NCBI GenBank assembly: GCA_037444005.1
Contig: JBBING010000019.1
Coordinates: 1-33,779, forward strand
From: DATLZC01 sp037444005
Lineage (GTDB): Bacteria; Chloroflexota; Dehalococcoidia; DSTF01; JACRBR01
DNA length: 33,779 nt
Direction: 5' to 3'
Shown here: piece after piece, positions 7,317-14,760 of the stretch
How positions within the stretch are numbered: the first letter of the stretch is position 1
How the letters are laid out: the number at the start of each line of letters is the position of its first letter
Made by a program: the position numbers and the translations under genes
The notes under the pieces: model-generated
Databases searched by the model: none
Told to the model about the DNA's origin: nothing
Seen by the model: the letters and a program-made list of their open reading frames with translations, nothing else

Positions 7317-8933
7317 TCATTGGACCGGTGGAAACGGGACCGAACCGAGATGCGGTCCTAGCCAGTTGAGCTCGTTCGCGAGGTGCATGGCTCCGGCCGT
7401 GACGAATCGGCCGTCCGTGACCTCCCACGATGCACCGTTCCAGCGGATTTCCGCCGCTGGGACCGGCAGCATGCCGGCGGTGGCGGGGTCTGGCGTGTCG
7501 GCGCCGTGATAGAAGACCACGTCGGGAAGGTTCTGTTCCCATGCGCCTGCCATTGCTCCGTTCTTGCCCGGTGGTGCGCTCAGTTGCAGACCGCTCTGGT
7601 CGAGGGTCGCTTCGTAGAACGCCAGCAGCACCCGGCCCACCTCGTCGCGTTTCTCCCGCGGACCCTGGAGGAAGAGGGAATTGAGGCCGCCGATGATCCA
7701 CGCGACGTCATCTACGCCGTACACGTCGACCGAGCGGAACACCCCGTGGTCGCGGTCAAAGTCGGCCGCGAGATCGTCGAAGAGGGACGCAGCGGCGTCG
7801 AGAAAGGCGGTCTCGCCAAGCGCGGCGCCGGCCTGCGCCAGCGCGACGATGCGTGCCGAGTCCGCGATGACGCCCTCGCCCGGCAGGTCCTCGACTTCGT
7901 CGGCGATGGACCGGACTCGTTGCAGAGTTCGGTCGCGGATCGCCGGGTCGGTCGTCGTCCACGCGACGTAGGCCAGGGCGCGCACCGCGGACGCGGCCTC
8001 GGTGGTCGTCTCGGGTCGGCGGTTCTCCAGGGCGTCGAAGAGCGCGCCGACTAGCCCCGACCACCGGGTGTGCGCAGCGGCGTCGGCGTACCGGGACTGG
8101 GGCTCGCCGGTGATGCCGGCGAGGTCGGCGAACGCTTGGAGCAGCGTCCAGTTTCCCTCGTAGTCGAGGGCGCCGTCGGAGTCACGGTAGAGGCCATCGG
8201 AGCCGGCCAAGTGCTCCGCTGCGTAGGCGCCTTGCATTTGTGCCAGCAGGGAGACCATCACCCCCATGAAGCGCTGTTGGGCTCCGAAGTCGTCGTCCGG
8301 CGCGCCGAAGTGTGGGTTCGCGAAATTCCGCGCCCACTGGCTTTCCTTGAGCATGGTCTGCGCCTGCGCTCTCACGCGCACCGTCGCGTCGAAGGTCGTC
8401 GGGTCCAGCCGGAACTGGGAAAAGTCCATCGGGTCGGCCGGGCCGCCCGTCAACGCGGGACTGGCGGATGCGTACATGGCCTGAAGGGGAGCCATGTTCT
8501 GTGGGATGACGATCGGGTCGTTCGGATTCTGGGCCACCATCTGCATGGCCGCCGCCAGCGTCTCCATCGGAGGCTCGAAGGGAATGCCGAGGCCCGAGCC
8601 CATCACGAACGGCCCGAAGTGGTCGCGGGAGAGCCAGTAGCCCTGCCAGATCATGGCGTCCAAGGTGAACGCAGGATTCCCGTTCACGAGCGTGCTCGCG
8701 CCGCCCCGCGGAGCCTCCTCGGTGGCGCCCGCGCCGGCTGCCGCCGTGGGGGAACCGGCGGCCTCCGGCGCGGACGCCGTTTCCTCGCCGCCGCCGGTGC
8801 ACGCCGCGGCGACCAAGACAGCCAGCGCGGCGACCAGAACCAGGGTTCGGGGCGACCGTCGCGCCCTGCTGAGGAAGGAAAGCGACGTGGTCGCAGCGAC
8901 GTGCACGGTGGCGTTGTGGTTGGCGCCGGTCAC
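7317..8933 (-). CDS. Large lipoprotein of unknown function, helical-repeat C-terminal half
   Basis: 538 residues. A basic N-region and hydrophobic stretch (TLVLVAALAVLVAAAC) end in a lipobox with C45 as the predicted lipidated Cys. This is followed by a low-complexity Gly/Ala/Thr/Glu linker (about 46-75), so the body should be outside the cytoplasmic membrane. The rest is mostly amphipathic helices with repeated Trp/Asp/Gly motifs (for example YEGNWTLLQAFADLAG and VDDVAWIIGGLNSLF). This suggests an alpha/alpha barrel like those of six-hairpin glycosidases, but no catalytic signature is recognised. The GTG start (8931-8933) overlaps the upstream gene's TGA as GTGA, so it is coupled to the Met-rich membrane protein. 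Confidence 0.8.
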   Translation of the reverse strand: MTGANHNATVHVAATTSLSFLSRARRSPRTLVLVAALAVLVAAACTGGGEETASAPEAAGSPTAAAGAGATEEAPRGGASTLVNGNPAFTLDAMIWQGYWLSRDHFGPFVMGSGLGIPFEPPMETLAAAMQMVAQNPNDPIVIPQNMAPLQAMYASASPALTGGPADPMDFSQFRLDPTTFDATVRVRAQAQTMLKESQWARNFANPHFGAPDDDFGAQQRFMGVMVSLLAQMQGAYAAEHLAGSDGLYRDSDGALDYEGNWTLLQAFADLAGITGEPQSRYADAAAHTRWSGLVGALFDALENRRPETTTEAASAVRALAYVAWTTTDPAIRDRTLQRVRSIADEVEDLPGEGVIADSARIVALAQAGAALGETAFLDAAASLFDDLAADFDRDHGVFRSVDVYGVDDVAWIIGGLNSLFLQGPREKRDEVGRVLLAFYEATLDQSGLQLSAPPGKNGAMAGAWEQNLPDVVFYHGADTPDPATAGMLPVPAAEIRWNGASWEVTDGRFVTAGAMHLANELNWLGPHLGSVPFPPVQ

Positions 8934-9454
8934 GCGAGACCTCCGTACACGAGCCCGACGATGAGCCCGAAGAGGATGTGTAGCGCGAAGAACCCTATCG
9001 TCGTGGGCAGAGGGTAGTTCAGAGCGAAGTACCCCGGTGGCTCGAGCAGCCGCTCCTGCGCCTCCGAGATTCCGCCCGCGAACGCTGGAATGAGCTTGGG
9101 GCGTTCGGGCAGCATCCGCGGGTGCAGCATCGGCATCATGCCCAGCGCCATCCCAGCGATGGCGGCGTGACCCAGCCCAAACAGCGCGCCGAGGCCAGCG
9201 CCGGCTCCCGGGGACGTCACGCCCGAGGTCTCGAGCAGGCCCCCGTGCACGAGCCCGAAGACGGCGCTCATCATGGCGTGGACCATGAGTCCCGCGCCGT
9301 AGGCCGCCGGCCCGGCCGGGAGGAACATGGTCCCCACAATCAGCAAGAAGTTCATCTTCATCTGGCGGGGCATCATCCACATCGCGGGGTACAGCATGGC
9401 GACCATCGCTCCCCCGCCGATCAAGCCGCCGACCGCCGCCGCTGTCGCGTCCAT
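8930..9454 (-). CDS. Methionine-rich polytopic membrane protein, unknown function
   Basis: 174 residues with about five hydrophobic segments and an unusually high Met content, clustered in motifs such as AMWMMPRQMKM and GMMPMLHPRML, with scattered His next to Gly. Met/His clusters of this kind are common in proteins that handle soft metals such as Cu(I), but no known transporter family is recognised. ATG 9454 has a strong ribosome site (GGAGGAGGGG). It heads a three-gene minus-strand operon. Upstream lie a 6-bp inverted repeat, CGTCGC-N4-GCGACG (9474-9489), and a possible -10 TAGGGT (9507-9502, minus). Confidence 0.75.
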   Translation of the reverse strand: MDATAAAVGGLIGGGAMVAMLYPAMWMMPRQMKMNFLLIVGTMFLPAGPAAYGAGLMVHAMMSAVFGLVHGGLLETSGVTSPGAGAGLGALFGLGHAAIAGMALGMMPMLHPRMLPERPKLIPAFAGGISEAQERLLEPPGYFALNYPLPTTIGFFALHILFGLIVGLVYGGLA

Positions 9455-9648
9455 TCTCCCCTCCTCCATCGTTCGTCGCGTTTGCGACGTCGCTCGAATC
9501 CACCCTAGCGGGCGCAAAGAGGCTCCTCTGTGATCCGCGTCACCGGGCGCCGCAGGGGTCGCATCCGTCGCCCAGCGTGAGCCCCGTCACAGTCCCGTCA
9601 CGCGAGCCGCCCGTATCTTCGAGACACACCACGCGGCCGGAGGCGGTC

Positions 9649-10338
9649 ATGTCCGTATCGAAGAAGCGTCAGCGGCTGGAGCGGGAGCGCCGAGGGTTGG
9701 GACGCCTGGCACCGTATCGCGCAGCGCGGCGATGGGTGACACGGCGGGTGCGTTGGATCGCCGCCGGGGCCGCGCTTTCGGCGCTCGCCGCGCTGATCGT
9801 GTGGCTGACGGATCCGTTCGCAGCGCCCACCGCCATCGACGCGAACGGCGAGCGCGTCTCGGTGGGCCCGATCCGGACGCCGGGCGCCGCCCCGCGGATC
9901 GGACGGCTCGCGTCCGATTTCGTGTTGCCGGACTACGAGGGGAAGGCCGTACGGCTGTCGGACTTCCGGGGTAAGGTGGTGTTTCTGAACTTCTGGGCGA
10001 CCTGGTGCACCGCCTGCGAACGGGAGATGCCCGACATGCAGCGGCTGGCGCGCAAGTACCCTGACGAGATCGTCATCCTCGCCATCAACCGTGGAGAGAG
10101 CAGTGGGCGCGCGGAGGCCTGGTCCGACGCACGCGGGCTGTCGGACATCCAGTTCGTCGTCGACAGTCAGGAGCGCGTGGCGCGTGCGTATCGGCTGGGA
10201 AGCGGCATGCCGCAGACGTTCTTCATCGACCCCAACGGCGTCATCCGCTCCATCGTGCCGGGCGCGCAGTCGTTCGCGCAGATGGAGCAGCGGTTCCTGG
10301 ACACGCGCGCCCTGGGGGAATCCGCGGCGTCCCGTTGA
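9649..10338 (+). CDS. Membrane-anchored TlpA/ResA-like thiol-disulfide oxidoreductase
   Basis: 229 residues: a very basic N-terminal segment (about 1-35), one transmembrane helix (about 37-56), then an extracytoplasmic thioredoxin domain of the AhpC/TSA-Redoxin class. The active site is FLNFWATWCTACEREMP, a WCxxC motif, and the cis-proline lies in GMPQTFFIDPNG. Proteins of this type reduce disulfides outside the membrane, for example during cytochrome c maturation. ATG 9649 is supported by GGAGGCGG upstream and by the basic/transmembrane layout. A possible -10 TATCTT lies at 9614-9619. The next gene starts 11 bp after the stop. Confidence 0.87.
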   Translation: MSVSKKRQRLERERRGLGRLAPYRAARRWVTRRVRWIAAGAALSALAALIVWLTDPFAAPTAIDANGERVSVGPIRTPGAAPRIGRLASDFVLPDYEGKAVRLSDFRGKVVFLNFWATWCTACEREMPDMQRLARKYPDEIVILAINRGESSGRAEAWSDARGLSDIQFVVDSQERVARAYRLGSGMPQTFFIDPNGVIRSIVPGAQSFAQMEQRFLDTRALGESAASR

Positions 10339-10349
10339 AGGAGGCCACC

Positions 10350-10676
10350 GTGATCGAGGTGACCGTGTACCACGTCACCGGCAGGCAGTTCCCGGCCGTG
10401 AGCATTCCGGACGCCTGGTGCCGGGAGTGCGAGGTCACGCTGGGAGTCGCGCGCAGGGTGGCCCGCGAGGTGGCGCCCGAATGCATCCGAGTCATCGCGA
10501 AGCCGTGGCTGCGCCACCTCCTGGAAGCCCTCCGGTTCGGCGGCTGGCATCCGCCCGTCGTGGTCGTCGACGGGTCGGTGTTCAGCCAGGGGGTGGTCCC
10601 CGACGCCGACGCCCTGCGGCGCCGCCTCTTGGCCGCGCTGGGAAACATCCATGAGCCCCCTCCCCATGCGGCGTGA
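10350..10676 (+). CDS. Small thioredoxin-fold protein with CxxC
   Basis: 108 residues, cytoplasmic. It starts IEVTVYHV (first strand) and has the redox pair DAWCREC (C24, C27), and PPVVVVDG further on resembles the cis-Pro strand of a glutaredoxin-like fold. GTG 10350 is chosen over an in-frame TTG at 10335 because a perfect AAGGAGG lies 5 nt upstream of the GTG. It follows the TlpA-like gene directly and overlaps the DUF3179 gene by 26 bp, so the three are one operon. Its partner could be the TlpA-like protein or a cytoplasmic substrate; not determined. Confidence 0.75.
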   Translation: MIEVTVYHVTGRQFPAVSIPDAWCRECEVTLGVARRVAREVAPECIRVIAKPWLRHLLEALRFGGWHPPVVVVDGSVFSQGVVPDADALRRRLLAALGNIHEPPPHAA

Positions 10677-11841
10677 CGCCCTCCGTCTGGGCTCGCTGGT
10701 CGTGGCCGCAGGACTGCTCGCCGCCGCCTGCGGAGGCGCGGGTTCGGACGCGCTGCCCCCCTCCACCGCACCCGCGCCTTCGCCTACGGCGGCCGCCGAA
10801 GCCTTCGTCGGGAGGTTCGGCGGCGGGTGGAAGACCGACTTCTCCCGCGCGCTCGTCGGTCCGGAGATGTTCACCGTCGGGCAGCGGAAGGACGGCATCC
10901 CGGCCATCGACGCGCCGCGGTTCATCCCGGTCGACCGCGCGACGTTTCTCGCCCCCCAGGAGCCAGTGATCGCGCTCGAGATCAACAGGGACGCGAGGGC
11001 CTACCCGCTGCAGATCCTCATCTGGCACGAAATCGTGAACGACACTGTCGGGGGGACGCCCGTGATGGTGACCTTCTGTCCCCTGTGCAACACCTCGATC
11101 GTGTTCGAGCGCACGGTGAACGGGCAGGTTCTGGACTTCGGCACGACGGGGCTGCTCCGCAACAGCGATCTCGTGATGTACGACCGCCAGACCGAATCGT
11201 GGTGGCAGCAGGTCACCGGCGAGGCGTTGGTGGGCGAAATGGCGGGCACGAGGCTCGAGATCGTGCCCTCGGCGATCATCGCCTGGGCCGATTTCGCAGC
11301 GACGTACCCCACCGGGATGGTCCTCAGCCTCGACACCGGCTTCGACCGGCCGTACGGACGCAATCCGTACGTGGGATACGACCGGGTGGATCAGGACCCC
11401 TTTCTCTTCGACGGCGAGCCGGACCCGCGGCTGCTTCCCATGGAGCGGGTGGTCACGGTCGAGCTGAACGGCGAGACGGTGGCGTATCCCTTCAGCCGCC
11501 TGGAGTCGAATCCGGTGGTGTACGACACCGTCGGCGGGACCGAGATCGTCGTGCTGTTCAAGAAGGGCGTCGTATCGGCTCTCGACCGCAGTTCCATCGC
11601 CGATTCGAAGGACGTCGGAGCGACGGGCGTTTTCGTCCCGGTCGTCGAAGGTCAGCGCCTGACGCTGTCGGCAGAAGGGGACGGATTCGTCGACGCAGAG
11701 ACCGGCAGCCGCTGGAACGTCCTCGGTCAGGCCGTCGAAGGACCGCTCGCTGGCGCGCGCCTCGATCCCGTCATCCACGGCAACCACTTCTGGTTCTCGT
11801 GGGCGGCCTTCCAGCCCGAGACGCGCGTGTGGGCGCCGTAG
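10651..11841 (+). CDS. DUF3179 domain lipoprotein
   Basis: 396 residues with a lipoprotein signal (SLVVAAGLLAAAC, predicted lipidated C27), a Pro/Ala/Ser linker, and then a DUF3179 domain over nearly all of the rest. The family hallmarks are IWHEIVNDTVGG and TFCPLCNTS (C143, C146), with a second copy-like segment VAYPFSRLESNPVVYDTVGGTEIVVLF later in the chain. Function of the family is unknown; the conserved CPLC pair suggests metal or thiol chemistry outside the membrane. It starts at ATG 10651, with ATG 10666 as an alternative. Coupling to two thioredoxin-fold genes fits a CPLC pair that must be kept reduced or isomerised (inference). Confidence 0.88.
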   Translation: MSPLPMRRDALRLGSLVVAAGLLAAACGGAGSDALPPSTAPAPSPTAAAEAFVGRFGGGWKTDFSRALVGPEMFTVGQRKDGIPAIDAPRFIPVDRATFLAPQEPVIALEINRDARAYPLQILIWHEIVNDTVGGTPVMVTFCPLCNTSIVFERTVNGQVLDFGTTGLLRNSDLVMYDRQTESWWQQVTGEALVGEMAGTRLEIVPSAIIAWADFAATYPTGMVLSLDTGFDRPYGRNPYVGYDRVDQDPFLFDGEPDPRLLPMERVVTVELNGETVAYPFSRLESNPVVYDTVGGTEIVVLFKKGVVSALDRSSIADSKDVGATGVFVPVVEGQRLTLSAEGDGFVDAETGSRWNVLGQAVEGPLAGARLDPVIHGNHFWFSWAAFQPETRVWAP

Positions 11842-12096
11842 GTCTTCCTCCGCTCTCGCGCGGCGTCCCCGTGTCGCAGGGGCGCGGCAAACGCGGTGAG
11901 CCGCCGTCCGGGCGGCCCACGGCCTGAACGACCGTCTTTGCTGCCTTCTTCACCTCACGGCGCGGCCCACGGCGAGCGATGTCATCGTCGCGCGGCGACG
12001 GCGCCCCGGGGCATGCGTTCCCCCACGGGGTTGCGCGCAAGGCGCGCACGGTCGAGACTACGCGCGCAAGCAGCGCGAGGCGGAAAGGACGGCAGC
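11842..12096. other. 255-bp intergenic region upstream of the SDR gene
   Basis: No credible gene. It contains a hairpin GCCGCC-N5-GGCGGC (11900-11916) without a T-run, which may end the DUF3179 operon. A 12-bp direct repeat GCGGCCCACGGC occurs at 11912-11923 and 11962-11973. A ribosome site GGAAAGGA precedes the SDR start. No clear promoter was found. Confidence 0.35.
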
Positions 12097-12897
12097 ATGG
12101 ACCCGAAGGGGAAGGTCGCGATCGTCACTGGCGGGAGCTCCGGCATCGGGCGGGCGACCGCCATCGCTCTGGCTGAGGCGGGGGCCTCGGTCGTCATCGC
12201 CGACGTCGATGAGGCGGGGGGTCTCGAGACCGTGCGGCTCATCAACGAGCGGGGCGGCAACGCCGCCTTCGTCCGCACCGACGTCACCCGGCGGGAGGAC
12301 CTGCAGCGGATGGTCGCGTTCGCCGAGGAGACGTTCGGCGGCGTCGATATCCTGCACAACAACGCGGGGATCGTCACCCGGCGGCCCCGGTTTCCCGATA
12401 CGCCGCCCGAGAACTGGGAGCTCACGCTGGCGATCAACCTGTGGGCGGTCATCGCCGGCACGCAGGCGGCCGTGCCCGCGATGAAGCGGCGCGGCGGCGG
12501 CGTCATCGTCAACACGGCCTCCATGGCCGGCATCATCGCCTACCAGCCCGACCCCATCTACGGCGCCACGAAACACGGCGTCGTGGGATTCACCCGCGCG
12601 CTGGCGTACCTCAAGGACGAAGCCAACATCCGCGTGAACTGCGTCTGCCCCGGCGTCGTCGACACCCCGCTCCTCACGAAAGGGACGGAGGATCTCACTC
12701 CCGAGGAGCGGGCACAGCGGGACGCCATCATCTCGCGCATGCCCTTGATCCCGGCGTCGGAGGTCGCCGAGGCAGTGCTCGAGTTCGTGCGGGACGACTC
12801 GCTGACAGGGCAAGCGATGGGCATCATGTACGGGCATCCGCATCGCCTGATCCCGCCGGCGGTGACCCTTCAGAACGACCCCGCGCAGCGGACGTAG
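12097..12897 (+). CDS. Short-chain dehydrogenase/reductase (SDR), substrate unknown
   Basis: A 266-residue classical SDR. The NAD(P)-binding motif TGGSSGIG is near residues 11-18, followed by an acidic DVDE at the end of the second strand, which favours NAD(H). NNAG is present, as are the catalytic Ser in NTASMAG and the YxxxK motif YGATKHG. The C-terminal part lacks the usual long conserved tail and ends in a polar stretch. ATG 12097 is preceded by GGAAAGGA. It appears to be a single-gene unit, convergent with the RNase H-like gene 20 bp downstream. The substrate cannot be assigned. Confidence 0.88.
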   Translation: MDPKGKVAIVTGGSSGIGRATAIALAEAGASVVIADVDEAGGLETVRLINERGGNAAFVRTDVTRREDLQRMVAFAEETFGGVDILHNNAGIVTRRPRFPDTPPENWELTLAINLWAVIAGTQAAVPAMKRRGGGVIVNTASMAGIIAYQPDPIYGATKHGVVGFTRALAYLKDEANIRVNCVCPGVVDTPLLTKGTEDLTPEERAQRDAIISRMPLIPASEVAEAVLEFVRDDSLTGQAMGIMYGHPHRLIPPAVTLQNDPAQRT

Positions 12898-12916
12898 CCC
12901 ACCCGCGGCCCGCTGA

Positions 12917-13591
12917 CTACGCGCGGACGGCGCGGGCCTCTCGACGCACGGGGCCGTCGGTGGGCGCCGAGCGCCGCGCCTTCGCGGCCGCCGCCGCACG
13001 CTCGTTCCACGGGCCCGGCGCGCCGCGCTCGCTCCATTCCACGCGGACGCGCGGGCGTTGCCGCAGGAGGGCATGGACCTGGCGAACCAGGTCGACGTTC
13101 GCGACGGGCTTGCCGTCGGCGCGACGCCAGCCGTTACGGCTCCAGGCCGCCGCCCAGACGGTCGCGGTCTTGAAGCAGAACTCGCTGGGCGTCCAGATGG
13201 TGGCGTCTTCGTCGGGGGCCGTCATCGCCAGCCCTTCGACGAGCGCGGTCAGCTCCATGCGGTTGTTGGTCGTCGCGGCCTCGAATCCCGATGCTTCGCG
13301 CATAATGCGGCCTTCAACCACCTTGACCGCCGCCCATCCGCCGTCGCCTGGATTCGGCTCGCAGCTCCCGCTCGTGAAGACCTCCGCGTGGCCAGCCCCG
13401 TCCGCGCGGCGGGCGACGCCTGCGTGCTGTCGGCGCTGCCGCACGGGCTCGTCGTCACGCCGGCGCGGGGCGGGTTCCCCCTTGCAGTCGCGGCAGCGCT
13501 TCGACCGCCAGTCGGGGTACTTCTCGCGCGCGCGTTCGGGGATCGTGAACGGCGTCCCGCACTGCTCGCACCGAAACGTTCGCGCTTCCAT
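12917..13591 (-). CDS. Zinc ribbon fused to a catalytically degenerate RNase HI fold
   Basis: 224 residues. An N-terminal zinc ribbon uses C8, C11, C33 and C36 (RCEQC and RCRDC), followed by a polar linker and an RNase HI-like domain (about 70-205). Against E. coli RNase HI, D10 (TDGSC) becomes S74 (FTSGSC), E48 is kept as E113 (NNRMEL), D70 (TDSQY) becomes P135 (TPSEF), and D134 (NERCD) becomes A200 (NERAA). H124 is also not kept. The fold landmarks GWRRADGKPVANVDL remain strong. Nuclease activity is therefore unlikely, and RNA:DNA-hybrid or double-stranded binding is a better guess. ATG 13591 has GGAAGGAGGAG upstream. It is convergent with the SDR gene. Confidence 0.8.
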   Translation of the reverse strand: MEARTFRCEQCGTPFTIPERAREKYPDWRSKRCRDCKGEPAPRRRDDEPVRQRRQHAGVARRADGAGHAEVFTSGSCEPNPGDGGWAAVKVVEGRIMREASGFEAATTNNRMELTALVEGLAMTAPDEDATIWTPSEFCFKTATVWAAAWSRNGWRRADGKPVANVDLVRQVHALLRQRPRVRVEWSERGAPGPWNERAAAAAKARRSAPTDGPVRREARAVRA

Positions 13592-13634
13592 GCGCTCCTC
13601 CCTTCCCGGAACCCTGAGTCGATTCGCAAGCGTT

Positions 13635-13663
13635 AGATTACATGTTCTACTCGGGCGGCGTAA
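13635..13663 (-). promoter_or_regulatory. Possible promoter of the RNase H-like gene
   Basis: On the minus strand TTACGC (13663-13658) and TAATCT (13640-13635) are 17 bp apart in a locally AT-rich patch, about 44 bp before the start codon. The -35 match is weak. Confidence 0.25.
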
Positions 13664-13728
13664 GCCCATCGGCCGGCGTTCATGCGCCGTCTGTTTCCGC
13701 ACACCGACTCCCCTCACGGCCGCAGTCG

Positions 13729-13737
13729 TGATAGGGT
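13729..13737 (+). promoter_or_regulatory. Possible extended -10 element of sodN
   Basis: TGATAGGGT fits the extended -10 pattern TGnTAnnnT. There is no good -35. It lies just before the inverted repeat that would then form the start of the sodN leader. Confidence 0.4.
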
Positions 13738-13741
13738 AGTG

Positions 13742-13774
13742 ACCGGGCCCGGAAGGGAAGACGCCGGGCCCGGT
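13742..13774 (+). repeat. 11-bp-arm inverted repeat in the sodN leader
   Basis: ACCGGGCCCGG (13742-13752) and CCGGGCCCGGT (13764-13774) are perfect inverted copies separated by 11 nt, and the 10-bp core of each arm is itself a palindrome. In RNA this is a very stable hairpin about 40 nt before the sodN start. As DNA it could be a double operator for a dimeric repressor. Nickel-responsive control of sodN is known in Streptomyces (Nur system), but no link is shown here. Confidence 0.7.
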
Positions 13775-13814
13775 TCCGTATCCGTCACGCCACTCGTATC
13801 GCAAGGAGGGACAC

Positions 13815-14345
13815 ATGAACGCCCGTCTCGGTTCGCTTCTGTCGCGCGGCCTGCGCCGCCTGGACCGGCTCGCGGAGCCGGCGGTGGCCCATGCCCACTG
13901 CGACATTCCCTGCGGCATCTACGACCCCCATCTGGCCCAGATCGCCGCGCACACCGTCGTCCGGATGAACCAGCTCATCCAGGATCTCGGCGACGCCCCT
14001 GGACCGGGGGACAAGCAGAAGAACGAGGCCTGGCACAACTCCTTCGCCCGCTACGTCGCGGTCAAGGAGGAGCACGCCGAGCTGGTGAAGAAGGAAGTCC
14101 GGATCATCTGGGGGGACTACTTCAAGCCCGAGCACCTGGAGAAGTACCCGGACCTCCACGCCACGGTGTGGAACATCATGAAGCTGGCGTCGAAGGCCCG
14201 CCAGACCGTCGACATGCAGGCGGCCCAGGACCTGCTGGCCGAGGTCCAGAAGTTCGCGGAGATCTTCTGGGCGACCAAGGGCGCGTCTACCGCGCGTCAG
14301 CCGTCGCGACAGACGTCGGGCGGCGAGATCGTGTACCCGGCGTGA
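13815..14345 (+). CDS. sodN: Nickel-containing superoxide dismutase precursor
   Basis: Converts superoxide to oxygen and hydrogen peroxide. The protein has 176 residues with a 27-residue N-terminal propeptide. The nickel hook HCDIPCGIYDP begins at H28; after cleavage His1, Cys2 (C29) and Cys6 (C33) would bind nickel. The helical bundle follows (for example WHNSFARYVAVKEEHAELVKKEVRIIWGDYF). It is longer than the Streptomyces enzyme at both ends, with a polar C-terminal extension of about 20 residues. ATG 13815 is preceded by AAGGAGGG. The stop overlaps the start of the maturation protease (GTGA). Confidence 0.95.
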   Translation: MNARLGSLLSRGLRRLDRLAEPAVAHAHCDIPCGIYDPHLAQIAAHTVVRMNQLIQDLGDAPGPGDKQKNEAWHNSFARYVAVKEEHAELVKKEVRIIWGDYFKPEHLEKYPDLHATVWNIMKLASKARQTVDMQAAQDLLAEVQKFAEIFWATKGASTARQPSRQTSGGEIVYPA

Positions 14346-14719
14346 CCGGGGTGGCCGGCGCGCGCAAGACGGACGGGCGCGTCGCGTCCATCGTCGGCGC
14401 GTTCCTCGCGGCCGTGGAGCGCGTGTCTCCGATCGTCCGCTTCCGCGTGGAAGGCGACAGCATGGTCCCGGCGTTCCGGCCCGGCGATCGCCTGCTGGTG
14501 AACCGGCTCGCGTACGTCCTCCGCGGGCCCCGTCCCGGCGACGTCGTGGTCCTGCGCGACCCCGAGGTGGGGGGGCGGCTGCTTCTCAAGCGCGTCGCTG
14601 CGGTCGAGGGCGGGCGGTACGTCGTTCTGGGCGATAACGCCGACGGAAGCCGCGACAGCCGGACGTTCGGGCCGGTGCGGCGCGGCGACATCGTCGGGAA
14701 GGCGCTCTTCCGGTACTGA
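14342..14719 (+). CDS. sodX: Nickel-SOD maturation protease, S26 signal-peptidase family
   Basis: 125 residues of the S26 family. The nucleophile is S40 in EGDSMVPAFRPGD and the general base is K83 in LLLKRVAAVEG. The third conserved box is LGDNADGSRDSRTFGPV. It lacks the large extra domain of LepB and has at most one weak hydrophobic segment (about 14-32). Adjacent to sodN in many genomes, this protease removes the SodN propeptide to expose the Ni-binding N-terminal His. GTG 14342 overlaps the sodN TGA, so the two are translationally coupled. Without this context it would be called a generic signal peptidase I. Confidence 0.9.
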   Translation: MTGVAGARKTDGRVASIVGAFLAAVERVSPIVRFRVEGDSMVPAFRPGDRLLVNRLAYVLRGPRPGDVVVLRDPEVGGRLLLKRVAAVEGGRYVVLGDNADGSRDSRTFGPVRRGDIVGKALFRY

Positions 14720-14748
14720 CGGCGCTTCCGGTCGAGAGGCCCGCCCCG

Positions 14749-14754
14749 TATCAT
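14749..14754 (+). promoter_or_regulatory. Candidate -10 box for leaderless transcription of the ROK gene
   Basis: TATCAT ends 6 nt before ATG 14761, so transcription would start at or next to the A of the start codon. No Shine-Dalgarno site is present. The -35 is poor (TTCCGG 17 bp upstream). Confidence 0.4.
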
Positions 14755-14760
14755 CGGCCC

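Noticed and set aside
7282..7701. Upstream extension of the dsrE-like frame to 264 codons
   Set aside because: The extension overlaps the lipoprotein gene; the ATG at 7281 has a good ribosome site and matches the family start.
8934..9503. Upstream extension of the lipoprotein frame to 728 codons
   Set aside because: It overlaps the Met-rich membrane protein gene on the same strand, and the lipoprotein signal begins after GTG 8933.
10335..10349. TTG start for the small CxxC protein
   Set aside because: GTG 10350 has a perfect AAGGAGG at ideal spacing and the TTG lies within the previous stop.
11771..12049. 92-codon minus-strand open frame in the gap before the SDR gene
   Set aside because: Arg/Pro/Thr-rich shadow-like composition, overlaps the DUF3179 end, no ribosome site or motif.
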